Shown: one piece after another, positions 43,225 to 51,991 of the stretch
Layout: every line of letters begins with the position of its first letter
How positions within the stretch are numbered: the first letter of the stretch is position 1
From: Peptoniphilus_A harei_B
Lineage (GTDB): Bacteria > Bacillota > Clostridia > Tissierellales > Peptoniphilaceae
Assembly: GCA_032560695.1 (NCBI GenBank)
Contig: JAWGHR010000006.1
Span: 33,058 to 97,057 of the forward strand
Direction: 5' to 3'
DNA length: 64,000 bases
The notes under the pieces: model-generated
Told to the model about the DNA's origin: nothing
Database searches by the model: none
Seen by the model: only the letters and a program-made list of their open reading frames with translations
Made by a program: the position numbers and the translations under genes

Positions 43225-44595
43225 TTATTCTTTAATTGCTTTATTCCTAAGGTCGTCTAAAACTTTTTTTGCAAGGGCAAAGGTAACTATTGCAGTTATA
43301 AAGTCTGCTGTTGGCGGTGCGTACAAAAGTCCCTTGACACCAAATAGGTTTGCATAGAGATAGGCAAAGGGAACTAGAAGGAGAACTTGCCTCAAGAGAG
43401 AAATTAAAATACCCCTCTTGGCAAGGCCTATTGAAGTTAAAAAACCCATGGTAACTGGTTGCACTCCATTTAGAAAAGTAAAGAAGAGCATAATCCTAAA
43501 TAATTTTATGGCAAAGTCAAAATATAATTCGCTGCCTCCCCCAAAGAGCATAATTATTTGTCTTGGGAATACTTGGAAAATTATAAAGGAAATTGATGAC
43601 ACCATTAGGGCATACTTAATTGCAAGTTTATAAACTTCTACAACTCTATGGTAATTTTTTGCACCATAATTAAAAGATGAGATTGGTTGAAGTCCTTGGG
43701 AAAGCCCGATGTTGACACAGAAAAATACCATGCTAACCTTCATGACTATTCCTACTGCAGCAAGAGGTATGTTAGATCCATATTCTGACAAAGCTCCATA
43801 GTATCTGTAAAAATTATTCATCAGTATTTGCACAAATAGTATAGCAGCTTGGTTAAATCCACTTGCTGCTCCAAGTCTTGCAATGTTAATAATTTTATCT
43901 AATTGAAAGTCAAAATATTTACCTTCTAAGTCTACAGACTTAAAGCATCTTGCAAAATAAAATATTATAAGTAGAAAAGAAAATAACTGTCCCAGAACAG
44001 TTGCATAAGCTGCACCTGCCATGCCCATATCAAAGACAAAAATAAAAATTGGATCTAAAATTAGATTTACTACAGCACCAACTACCATGCAGTACATAGA
44101 AAATTTCGGCGAGCCATCGGCCCTTATTAAAGTAGAACCTACATTTACGAGAATTAAAAATACAAACCCATAAGAAGTTATGGACACATATTCTATGGCA
44201 TAGTCCATAATCTCCTCTGTGGCACCAAAAATTTTTAAAAATCTCTCCATAAATATGTGAGTTATTATTGTAAAAATAAGTGCAGATATAGTGGCAAGAC
44301 TTATGGAGTTTCTAATGTAGTGTCTTGCAAGCTCATCTTCTCCTCTACCTAATGATATATTAAAATTTGCAGCTCCACCAATTCCACACAAGAGTGCAAG
44401 AGCAGTGCAAATTGTCACTAGTGGGAAGGCAACATTTGTAGCAGCATTCCCTAACATTCCCACAGAGTTGCCAATAAAAATTTGATCAACTATGTTGTAA
44501 AGAGAACTTATTATTAGGGCAAAAATACTTGGCAGGGCAAACTGTATAAGCAACTTCTTTATATCTTCTTTTCCTAAAATATTTTCTTCTTTCAT
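43225..44595 (-). CDS. MATE-family efflux transporter
   Basis: The 456-residue protein has 12 transmembrane helices and MATE signatures: FALPSIFALIISSLYNIVDQIFIGNSVG in the first repeat, LIRADGSPKFSMYCMVVGAVVNLILDPIFIF, and GLSQGLQPISSFNYGAKNYHRV in the second. It should export organic cations or drugs in exchange for Na+ or H+; specificity is unknown. TAGGAGG precedes the ATG. It lies between the 2-hydroxyacid dehydrogenase and TraX on the same strand, each with its own terminator. Confidence 0.9.
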   Translation of the reverse strand: MKEENILGKEDIKKLLIQFALPSIFALIISSLYNIVDQIFIGNSVGMLGNAATNVAFPLVTICTALALLCGIGGAANFNISLGRGEDELARHYIRNSISLATISALIFTIITHIFMERFLKIFGATEEIMDYAIEYVSITSYGFVFLILVNVGSTLIRADGSPKFSMYCMVVGAVVNLILDPIFIFVFDMGMAGAAYATVLGQLFSFLLIIFYFARCFKSVDLEGKYFDFQLDKIINIARLGAASGFNQAAILFVQILMNNFYRYYGALSEYGSNIPLAAVGIVMKVSMVFFCVNIGLSQGLQPISSFNYGAKNYHRVVEVYKLAIKYALMVSSISFIIFQVFPRQIIMLFGGGSELYFDFAIKLFRIMLFFTFLNGVQPVTMGFLTSIGLAKRGILISLLRQVLLLVPFAYLYANLFGVKGLLYAPPTADFITAIVTFALAKKVLDDLRNKAIKE

Positions 44596-44641
44596 CTATT
44601 ACCTCCTATTTTATGTAATTCCCAAATTTAAAAGCTTATTC

Positions 44642-44670
44642 AAAAAATAAAAAGACGCTTCAGCGTCTTT
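44642..44670 (-). terminator. Terminator of the TraX gene
   Basis: A perfect 8-bp stem AAAGACGC / GCGTCTTT with a TGAA loop is followed by TTATTTTTTG on the minus strand. Confidence 0.88.
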
Positions 44671-44680
44671 ACTAAAAATT

Positions 44681-45412
44681 TTAAATATTAAGATACATCC
44701 TCAAAAGTCCAAGAATTAAAAGATGCACTGGATAAAATAAATAATTAAAAATTTTATTCTGTTTTCCTTTCTTACCATTATACATCACAGTTAAGCCAAA
44801 TCCAAGCATGGACCAAACTTCTTTCACTATTGTCAGGTAAGCGCAAATTGCTCCAGCCACTGGTCTCTCATAAAGTATATAGAAGACAAAGGCCGTCATT
44901 ATCGCATGAAAGTCGTAGTCCCCTGATACAAAAGTGGAAACGAAGAACATGATAACCAAGAGTGGGATGGAAAATAAAATCCAAGCCTTGCCAAGTTTCA
45001 CCTCGTACCTCTTTCTAAATTCATCTAGGATCCAAATTGTAATTAGGGATAGGGCAAGAGAAAACAAGACATTGTTAAGTCTAAACTCTAGTATGACCTT
45101 AGACGAAAACATATCGTAAGGAATCTCTGATATAACTGCAAAAAACAATAAGTTTAGAAGATATTTCTTTTTGTCATGTGTCCTAAAAAATCCTTCTACT
45201 ATAAAGAAGGAAAATAAAGGGAAAGCAATACGTCCTATAACATCAAAAACAGAACTTATAAGTGATAAGCTACCTCCGACCTCTAAGTTGGGCCAAATTA
45301 ATGCCTTATTTATATGATCAATTAACATGGAAGCAAAGGCAATGTACTTAAGCTGAGCTCCATTTAAAATTTGAATCTTTCTTAATTTTTCATTAGTAAA
45401 TCTTTTGTTCAT
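44681..45412 (-). CDS. TraX-family membrane protein
   Basis: The 243-residue protein has about eight transmembrane helices and the TraX pattern: NGAQLKYIAFASMLIDHINKAL, GRIAFPLFSFFIVEGFFRTHDKKKYLLNL, AVISEIPYD and FYPVHLLILGLLRM. TraX was named for acetylating F-pilin, but chromosomal copies like this are common in Firmicutes and have no link to conjugation; they are thought to be membrane acyltransferases. No conjugation genes are nearby. The start is the ATG at 45412. Confidence 0.85.
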   Translation of the reverse strand: MNKRFTNEKLRKIQILNGAQLKYIAFASMLIDHINKALIWPNLEVGGSLSLISSVFDVIGRIAFPLFSFFIVEGFFRTHDKKKYLLNLLFFAVISEIPYDMFSSKVILEFRLNNVLFSLALSLITIWILDEFRKRYEVKLGKAWILFSIPLLVIMFFVSTFVSGDYDFHAIMTAFVFYILYERPVAGAICAYLTIVKEVWSMLGFGLTVMYNGKKGKQNKIFNYLFYPVHLLILGLLRMYLNI

Positions 45413-45687
45413 TTTTTTTCCTTTTGTTGTTCTTATTTCTTTTGTTAATATTTGTATAATTATTTATCAAGTACAATTATTTTACTATAAATACCAACTT
45501 TTTTAGAAGAAATATTTTTGTATTCCATAGAATTAGCTTATTATCCTAGCTTCTTTCTTAATAATATTTCAATATAAAGTTTTATTTTTAAATCTATTAA
45601 TACAATAGAGATAATACAACCGTTTTCAGAGTTTTTACTTTTTATAAATTCATCATCCTTGTCCCCTATTCCAAGCTAATTAATTGA

Positions 45688-45716
45688 TTGACTTTTTTCC
45701 TCGATTATTGTACTAT
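45688..45716 (+). promoter_or_regulatory. Promoter of the TAXI-TRAP operon
   Basis: TTGACT (45688-45693) and TACTAT (45711-45716) are separated by 17 bp. The rest of the 366-bp spacer (45413-45687) is AT-rich and shows no gene. Confidence 0.75.
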
Positions 45717-45726
45717 TAAATCATCA

Positions 45727-45740
45727 AATAAACATTTTCA
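45727..45740 (+). promoter_or_regulatory. Candidate operator of the TRAP operon (AATAAACATTTTCA)
   Basis: It matches 12 of 14 positions of the AGAAAACATTTTCA sites at nhaC and the YuiF-like gene. It begins 10 nt after the -10 box, just downstream of the likely transcription start, in the same orientation relative to the gene as the others. Confidence 0.5.
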
Positions 45741-45778
45741 TAAGTCAGTTTATTTGAATAAAGTCAAGGAGGTTTATT

Positions 45779-46843
45779 ATGACTAAGAAAAAATTAATGA
45801 CGTTGATTATGCTTATTGCTGTAGTTACACTTACACTAACAGCATGTGGTGGTGGCGGAAACAATGCAAAGAAAGAAAATGCAAACGCTACTAAGACTGA
45901 AGAAACAGCTAAAACTGAAGAAGCTACTGGCGATATTACTGCTGAAGGCCTAATGGAAACTAAGGGTGGATTTATGTCAGTTGCAACTGGTGGTACTGGT
46001 GGTACATATTACCCACTAGGTGGAGCACTATCTAACATTCTTAACAATGCAGGTGTTAACTACACAGCAACTGCACAAGCTACTGGTGCTTCTAAAGAAA
46101 ACGTTGAACTTGTAACTAGGGAAGACGCAGAAATCGCATTTATTCAAAACGACGTTGCTTACTATGCAGTAAACGGTACTGATACTTTTGAAGGAGAAGA
46201 AAAACCTAGTCTTAGAGGACTTTGCTGTCTATATCCAGAAATCGTACAAATCGTTGCTTCAGATGATTCTGGAATCAAAACTATTGATGATCTTAAGGGC
46301 AAGAGAGTGGCTGTTGGTTCTCCAGGTTCTGGTGTTGAAGTTAACGTAAAACAAATTCTTGATATTCACGGAATTACTTACGATGATTTAGGAAAAGTTG
46401 ACTTCTTATCTTTCTCAGAAGCTGCTGACCAAATCAAATCTGGTCAAATCGACGCTACATTCTTAACTGCAGCTATCCCATCTTCAGCTATTACTGAACT
46501 AGCAACTACTCACGATGTTCACCTAGTTCCAATTGCAGAAGATAAGGCTGAAGCTCTTATTGCTAAGTATCCTTTCTATGTTAACCTACACATCACTCCA
46601 TCTGAATACAAGGGACAAGATGAAGAAATTTCTGTAGTAGCAGTACAATCTATGCTAGCTGTTGACGAAAGAATGGCTGACGAAGATGCTTATAATATCG
46701 TAAAATTATTATTTGAAAACCTTGATACTATGAAGGAATCTCACGCAAGAGGTGGAGACATCGCTCTTGATAAGGCTCTTGATGGTATGAGTATTGAAGT
46801 ACACCCAGGTGCACAAAAATATTTTGATGAAGTTAAAAAATAA
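45779..46843 (+). CDS. TAXI-family TRAP transporter substrate-binding lipoprotein
   Basis: The 354-residue protein has a lipoprotein signal peptide (lipobox LTAC, Cys23), a low-complexity linker rich in Lys, Glu, Asn and Thr, and the TAXI domain: SVATGGTGGTYYPLGGALSNIL, AQATGASKENVELV, KGKRVAVGSPGSGVE. TAXI proteins feed TRAP permeases with dicarboxylates, glutamate or similar acids. CAAGGAGG lies 8 nt before the ATG. It is followed by a DUF1850 gene (1-bp overlap) and the permease, a standard three-gene TAXI-TRAP operon. Confidence 0.93.
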   Translation: MTKKKLMTLIMLIAVVTLTLTACGGGGNNAKKENANATKTEETAKTEEATGDITAEGLMETKGGFMSVATGGTGGTYYPLGGALSNILNNAGVNYTATAQATGASKENVELVTREDAEIAFIQNDVAYYAVNGTDTFEGEEKPSLRGLCCLYPEIVQIVASDDSGIKTIDDLKGKRVAVGSPGSGVEVNVKQILDIHGITYDDLGKVDFLSFSEAADQIKSGQIDATFLTAAIPSSAITELATTHDVHLVPIAEDKAEALIAKYPFYVNLHITPSEYKGQDEEISVVAVQSMLAVDERMADEDAYNIVKLLFENLDTMKESHARGGDIALDKALDGMSIEVHPGAQKYFDEVKK

Positions 46844-47379
46844 TGAGTGATAAGAATAAAGAGGGCATTGGAAAGACTTTGATCTTTCCAATACTCTTTA
46901 TTATATTAGTTTTTTTTATTTTATCCTTTGTGAAAATCGATGCAATAATTATAAAATCATATTTTAATGGAGATGTATTAAAGATTTGTCACTTAAAGGA
47001 TAAGGAGAGGTTCGGCATAGTCTACACCCATTCTGTTGAAAGGTCTGAGACTAGTGAATGGTATGAAGTTCGAGATGGAAAGCTCATCTTAATGGAACAA
47101 AGATACCGCGACCAGGGCGCTGGTCTTCCTGTTAATTTAATTTACAAGTTTAAGTATACTGAAGATGGAAGTTTTTGTCTTTACGATATGAATGTTCCCT
47201 TTGAAACTGTTATTTATAGGACTGGGGCTGTTGTAGCCAACCACAAACTTGTAATAAATGGAAAGACTACTCCCTTTTTAGATTTTTCTGAGCCAAGAGA
47301 AGCCTTAGAATTTTCTACCGAACATATTTCACTTTTGGATTACGCACTAAGGAGGTGCCAAATTGAGCGAAAAAGATAA
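46843..47379 (+). CDS. DUF1850 protein of the TRAP operon
   Basis: The 178-residue protein has one N-terminal transmembrane helix (about residues 13-31) and a DUF1850 domain marked by FGIVYTHSVERSETSEWYEV and QRYRDQGAGLPVN. DUF1850 proteins are encoded between the TAXI binding protein and permease in many bacteria and are assumed to be accessory subunits on the outer membrane face; a role has not been shown. The start overlaps the previous stop (TAATG) and the end overlaps the permease start by 17 bp. Confidence 0.85.
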   Translation: MSDKNKEGIGKTLIFPILFIILVFFILSFVKIDAIIIKSYFNGDVLKICHLKDKERFGIVYTHSVERSETSEWYEVRDGKLILMEQRYRDQGAGLPVNLIYKFKYTEDGSFCLYDMNVPFETVIYRTGAVVANHKLVINGKTTPFLDFSEPREALEFSTEHISLLDYALRRCQIERKR

Positions 47380-49426
47380 AAAATTAAATGAAAATTTAGA
47401 AACTGAAAAAACTGAAACTACTGAAACAGATGCCAGCGCGGTTAAAACAGCTGAAGAGCTTGGTGCTATGGACGTAGATGAGTTAATGGAACAATATGAC
47501 CTTGAAACTAGTAAGCTTCGTAAGCTAACTGGTAAGGTTGCCTTATTTATTACAATCGTTGCTATTTTAATGTCTGCCTTCCATTTATATACTGCATGGC
47601 ATGGTACATTATTAGCAATGAAGCAAAGATCACTTCACTTAATCTTTGCCTTTACACTTGGTTTTGCCCTATATCCTGGATTTAAAAAATCATCCAAGGA
47701 TAAAATCGACATTATGGACTGGGTACTAATGATACTATCAATTGGAGTATGGGGCTACATATTCTTTAATGTAGAAGCAATTGCCCTTAAGGGTGGTCAA
47801 ATGTCCACTACTGATATGGTGCTTGGAGTTCTAGCAGTTCTTCTTACTCTAGAAGTAACAAGAAGAGTTGTTGGGCCTGAACTTCCAATTGTTACAATAA
47901 TATTCCTATTATTTGCCTACTTTGGCAGACATATGCCAGGTATATTTGCCCACAGAGGTTTTAACGTAACAAGAATTGTTTCTCACATGTATATGACTAC
48001 TGAAGGTATTATGGGTACACCTCTTGGAGTATCTTCTACTTTCGTATTTATGTTTATCTTGTTTGGTTCCTTCCTAGACAAGACTGGTGTTGGCGAATTC
48101 TTTATAGACTTTGCTTACGCTTTAACTGGTTCTACAAGATCAGGTCCAGCTATGACATCAGTTCTTTCTTCAGGACTTATGGGTTCAATCTCAGGTTCAT
48201 CTGTAGCTAACACAGTTACTACTGGTGCTTTTACAATTCCACTAATGAAATCAGTTGGTTACAAACCTCACTATGCAGGTGCCGTAGAAGCTACTGCATC
48301 TACTGGTGGACAAATCATGCCTCCAGTAATGGGTGCTGCTGCCTTTATCATGGCAGACTTCACTGGTTTCCCTTACATCTCAATTGTTAAGGCTGCCATT
48401 ATCCCAGCTGTTCTATATTATATAGCTGTTGGTACAATGGTTCACTTGGAAGCTTGTAAACTTGGTCTTAAGGGTATGCCTAGAGAATCTCTTCCAAAGG
48501 TTTCACACATTTTAAGAAAACAAGGTTATTTAACTCTACCACTTATCGCTATCATCTTCATGTTGGTTAAACAATATCCACCAACAATGGCTGCTTTAAC
48601 TGGTATAGTAATTGGTGTTATAGTTGCTTTTGCAGCTTCACTTATTAAGAAAGACAATTCCTTTACTCCTAAGGATATACTTGGAGCAATGGAAGCAGGT
48701 GCTAAGGGTGCCGTTGGTGTAGCTTGTGCCTGTGCTTGTGCTGGTATGATTGTAGGTGTTGTAACACTTACTGGTTTCGGTTTAAAGATAGCAGAAGTAA
48801 TCGTACAAATAGCTCAAGGTAGACTTATCCCTACACTACTTCTTACAATGGTATCTTCAATTATCCTTGGCATGGGACTTCCAACTACCGCAAAATACAT
48901 CGTACTTGCAACAATGGCTGTTCCAGCAATAACAAAACTTGGTGTAAACTTAATGTCAGCCCACCTATTTATCCTATACTTTGGTGTAGTTGCCGACGTT
49001 ACTCCTCCAGTAGCCCTAGCTGCTTACGCAGGAGCAGGTATCGCAGGTGCTAACTCAATGAAGACTGGTTTCCAAGCCTTCAAACTTGCAATAGGTGCCT
49101 TCATAATACCTTACATCTTTGTTATTAACCCACACTTAATAATGGTAGATTCCATAGTAGGAACAACAGTAAATTGGCTTCCAGTAACAGCTGCTCTACC
49201 AACAATAGTAACTGCACTTATTGGTACAATCTGCTTGGCAGGTACAGTTGAATCCTACCTATTTGGAAATTTAAGAATTTGGCAAAGAGTAATCCTTCTT
49301 GGAGCTGCCTTTGCACTACTTGATCCAAAGCTTCTTACAGATGCCATTGGTCTTGGTGCCCTAGCAATTATCTTTGTTACTCAAAAAGTTCTTAACAAAG
49401 ATAAAGATGGTACTATTCCAGCTTAA
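47363..49426 (+). CDS. TRAP transporter fused permease (DctQM fusion, TAXI type)
   Basis: The 687-residue protein starts with about 50 acidic hydrophilic residues, then about four helices corresponding to the small DctQ subunit, then the 12-helix DctM part with GSSVANTVTTGAFTIPLMKSVGY, EATASTGGQIMPPVMGAAAFIMADF and LGMGLPTTAKYIVLATMAVPA. Such fused permeases are usual for TAXI systems and use a sodium gradient. The start is TTG with GGAGGTG 5 nt upstream. The codon bias suggests high expression, in line with a main nutrient importer. Confidence 0.93.
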   Translation: MSEKDKKLNENLETEKTETTETDASAVKTAEELGAMDVDELMEQYDLETSKLRKLTGKVALFITIVAILMSAFHLYTAWHGTLLAMKQRSLHLIFAFTLGFALYPGFKKSSKDKIDIMDWVLMILSIGVWGYIFFNVEAIALKGGQMSTTDMVLGVLAVLLTLEVTRRVVGPELPIVTIIFLLFAYFGRHMPGIFAHRGFNVTRIVSHMYMTTEGIMGTPLGVSSTFVFMFILFGSFLDKTGVGEFFIDFAYALTGSTRSGPAMTSVLSSGLMGSISGSSVANTVTTGAFTIPLMKSVGYKPHYAGAVEATASTGGQIMPPVMGAAAFIMADFTGFPYISIVKAAIIPAVLYYIAVGTMVHLEACKLGLKGMPRESLPKVSHILRKQGYLTLPLIAIIFMLVKQYPPTMAALTGIVIGVIVAFAASLIKKDNSFTPKDILGAMEAGAKGAVGVACACACAGMIVGVVTLTGFGLKIAEVIVQIAQGRLIPTLLLTMVSSIILGMGLPTTAKYIVLATMAVPAITKLGVNLMSAHLFILYFGVVADVTPPVALAAYAGAGIAGANSMKTGFQAFKLAIGAFIIPYIFVINPHLIMVDSIVGTTVNWLPVTAALPTIVTALIGTICLAGTVESYLFGNLRIWQRVILLGAAFALLDPKLLTDAIGLGALAIIFVTQKVLNKDKDGTIPA

Positions 49427-49451
49427 AATATTCTTTAAATTTATAAAATAA

Positions 49452-49479
49452 AAGAAGAGGCTTCTATAGCCTCTTTTTC
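49452..49479 (+). terminator. Terminator of the TRAP operon
   Basis: AGAGGC / GCCTCT with a 7-nt loop is followed by TTTTCATT. Confidence 0.85.
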
Positions 49480-49541
49480 ATTGCCATTTTTTATTTAAAA
49501 TTTTTTGATTTTGTGCTAGAAAAATTTTACATTAATTTTTC

Positions 49542-49638
49542 ATAAATTCATCTTACTCATTAAAGTTTGAAATTTTTTATAAACTCATATTACTTACTTT
49601 AAGTCTGAAGCTTTTATTATAAACTCATATCACTACAA
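49542..49638. repeat. Degenerate 37-40-bp tandem repeat
   Basis: The phrase ATAAAYTCATMTTACT recurs at 49542, 49579 and 49619, followed each time by similar text (TTAAAGTTTGAA, TTTAAGTCTGAA, then truncated). About two and a half units stand in the 389-bp spacer between the TRAP operon and proA; the rest of the spacer shows no gene. Confidence 0.5.
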
Positions 49639-49639
49639 G

Positions 49640-49666
49640 AAAAAATCGACAAGTTATCCCTGTCGA
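49640..49666 (-). terminator. Possible terminator of proBA
   Basis: TCGACA / TGTCGA with a 9-nt loop is followed by TTTTTTC on the minus strand. It lies 150 bp past the proA stop, which is rather far. Confidence 0.55.
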
Positions 49667-49815
49667 CTTTCAAGTAATCTTATTTTATTAATTAAATTAG
49701 ACTGCAAATTCTTTTAAGATTTATCTTATCTTTTTATTAACTTAAGTGTAACTATTAAGCAATTTAAACTTACAAATTATTCAAGTTAATAATTTTCATC
49801 TCAAAATAAATTTTC

Positions 49816-51072
49816 TTACTTTCTGTATTCCCCATGTCCAAAAATTACATACTTGTAGCTCACAAGTTCATCAAGTCCCACTGGTCCTCTAGCGTGAAGT
49901 TTTTGTGTTGAGATACCAAGCTCTGCTCCCTTGCCAAACTCTCCTCCATCTGTAAACCTTGTTGAGGCATTTACATAGACGCAGGCTGAGTCAACTTCTT
50001 CTAGGAACTTCATCGCCCTCTCATAGGACTCTGTCAAGATGGACTCTGAGTGACCTGTTGAATATCTTGTGATGTGGTCAATAGCTTCATCGACATCATC
50101 CACTGTCTTAACAGAAACTTCGTAGTCCAAGTATTCTCTACCGTAGTCATCTTCCTCTGCCTTCACTGCATTTTTAAGCTTAGGAAGAACTGCTTCATCA
50201 GCGTGAACTTTTATCTTGTGTTTTTCTACTACTTCATTGAATAAGTCAAAGAACTTGTCTGGTAAATTCTTATTTAAGACAAGAGATTCCACTGCATTGC
50301 AAACTCCAATCCTTTGAGTCTTTGCATTTTCAATAATCTTTACAGCATTTTCAATGTCGCACTTATCGTCAACATAGATGTGGCAGTTGCCCACTCCAGT
50401 TTCAATCACAGGCACCTTGGCATTTTCAACTACTGAATTAATAAGTGATGCTGATCCTCTTGGTAGTAAGAGATCAACATAACCCTTTAGTTGCATCAAT
50501 TCCTTTGAGGATTCTCTAGATGTGTCTTTTACAATTTGAACAAAGTTCTCATCATAGCCAGCATTTTTTATCCCAAGTCTAATGGCATCTGCTATGGCTA
50601 TGTTGGACTTGATAGACTCTTTGCCTCCACGAAGAATAATGGCACTTGAAGCCTTTAGAGATAAAATCGCCGCATCAAGTGTTACATTAGGTCTTGACTC
50701 ATAAATTATGGCAATAACTCCCATTGGGACAGTTTTCTTACCAATTAAGAGTCCAGCGTAATTCTCTTCCATTGATAGGACCTTGCCCACTGGGTCTTTA
50801 AAGTCAATTACATCGTCAATGGACTTTGCCATACCATCAAGCCTCTCATCAGTTAAGAGAAGTCTATCGATTAGGCCTTCTGGCATATTATTTTCTCTGC
50901 CCTTAATGATGTCCTCTTCGTTAGCCCTTAAAATATTTTCCTTTTCATCTAAGAGAGCCTTCTTGATTTCAAGAAGCATGGCATTTTTTTCCTTAGTTTT
51001 TAATTTCTTTAACTTGTGGGAAGCTTCTTTTGCAATCTTCCCCAATTCCTTAACACTTAAAGTATGTTCCAA
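49816..51072 (-). CDS. proA: Gamma-glutamyl phosphate reductase
   Basis: The 418-residue protein is an aldehyde-dehydrogenase-fold ProA: GVIAIIYESRPNVTLDAAILSLKASSAIILRGGKE, the nucleophile cysteine in QRIGVCNAVESL, and SACVYVNASTRFTDGGEFGKGAELGIS. It reduces gamma-glutamyl phosphate to glutamate semialdehyde, the second step to proline. The likely start is a TTG with AAGGAG 6 nt upstream, inside proB; the genes overlap by 23 bp. No proC is present in the window. Confidence 0.95.
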   Translation of the reverse strand: MEHTLSVKELGKIAKEASHKLKKLKTKEKNAMLLEIKKALLDEKENILRANEEDIIKGRENNMPEGLIDRLLLTDERLDGMAKSIDDVIDFKDPVGKVLSMEENYAGLLIGKKTVPMGVIAIIYESRPNVTLDAAILSLKASSAIILRGGKESIKSNIAIADAIRLGIKNAGYDENFVQIVKDTSRESSKELMQLKGYVDLLLPRGSASLINSVVENAKVPVIETGVGNCHIYVDDKCDIENAVKIIENAKTQRIGVCNAVESLVLNKNLPDKFFDLFNEVVEKHKIKVHADEAVLPKLKNAVKAEEDDYGREYLDYEVSVKTVDDVDEAIDHITRYSTGHSESILTESYERAMKFLEEVDSACVYVNASTRFTDGGEFGKGAELGISTQKLHARGPVGLDELVSYKYVIFGHGEYRK

Positions 51073-51832
51073 TTTCTTCTCCTTTAACTATATCTCTTAT
51101 TATCTTCATTTTTTCTCCAGATCCAATGACAACTTCTATGTCCTTTTCTATGGCAAGCTTAGCAGCCTTTATCTTGGTGTACATGCCACCTGTTCCAAGG
51201 TTGGATTCAGTTTCCTTGGCCATGCCTTCCACCTCATTTATGTCTGCAACCTCGTGGATGATTTTTGCATCAGGGTTTTTTCTCGGGTCGTCAGTATAAA
51301 GTCCCTCTATGTCTGTCAGCATAATAAGTAAATCTGCATTAATCATCCTGGCAATAACTGCTGAAAGGGTGTCGTTGTCCCCAAATTTAATTTCATAAGT
51401 AGAAATTGTGTCGTTCTCGTTTATTATTGGGATTACATTCATACCTAAGAGCTTGTCAAAGGTATTCTCTGCATTAACCCTCATCTCGTCGTCAACTTCA
51501 ATAGTCCTTGTGAGTAGAACTTGAGCAGAATTGTAGCCATAGGACACAAGAGACCTATCGTAAATATTTGTAAGGGCAACTTGACCTACTGCTGCAGCAG
51601 CTTGCTTGTCAGAAGTTTCCTTTGGTCTTTCCTTTAGATTTAATTTTGCACGGCCTGCTGCAATGGCACCTGAAGAAACAAGGACAACATCATAGCCTTG
51701 ATTCTTTAAGTTTGCTATCTCAAAGCAGAGCTCGTCGATTTTTTGTAAATTTATTTTTCCATTGTCGTGAGTTATGGAAGATGATCCAACCTTTATCACG
51801 ACTTTCTTTATTTCTCTTGAAAATTTTCTCAT
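51050..51832 (-). CDS. proB: Glutamate 5-kinase, short form without PUA domain
   Basis: The 260-residue protein has the amino-acid kinase motifs VVIKVGSSSIT, VVLVSSGAIAAGRAKL, NENDTISTYEIKFGDNDTLSAVIA and GTGGMYTKIKAAKLA. It lacks the C-terminal PUA domain of the E. coli enzyme (about 370 residues), as in several Firmicutes. It phosphorylates glutamate for proline synthesis. I chose ATG 51832, which has AAGGTGG 5 nt upstream; the GTG 9 bp earlier overlaps that site. Confidence 0.93.
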   Translation of the reverse strand: MRKFSREIKKVVIKVGSSSITHDNGKINLQKIDELCFEIANLKNQGYDVVLVSSGAIAAGRAKLNLKERPKETSDKQAAAAVGQVALTNIYDRSLVSYGYNSAQVLLTRTIEVDDEMRVNAENTFDKLLGMNVIPIINENDTISTYEIKFGDNDTLSAVIARMINADLLIMLTDIEGLYTDDPRKNPDAKIIHEVADINEVEGMAKETESNLGTGGMYTKIKAAKLAIEKDIEVVIGSGEKMKIIRDIVKGEEIGTYFKC

Positions 51833-51962
51833 TTCAACCACCTTATGTATAATATACTTGAAATTTACACATTAGTAAATATTTTTCTCCTCTAGCTTAT
51901 AAATTCAATTAAATAAATAATCTTATTATATTAAATTTCTCCCTCACCTATAATTACCCTTA

Positions 51963-51971
51963 TGCTATAAT
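51963..51971 (+). promoter_or_regulatory. Extended -10 promoter of the nfnAB fusion gene
   Basis: TGCTATAAT forms an extended -10 element (TGnTATAAT) with no clear -35. Transcription would start near 51977, so a GTG at 51983 would have almost no leader and the TTG at 51992 is favoured. Confidence 0.6.
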
Positions 51972-51991
51972 AAGCTTGGAGTGTGATTATT

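Noticed and set aside
44681..45412. TraX as a sign of a conjugative element
   Set aside because: Chromosomal TraX genes are widespread in Firmicutes and no transfer, relaxase or integrase gene is nearby.
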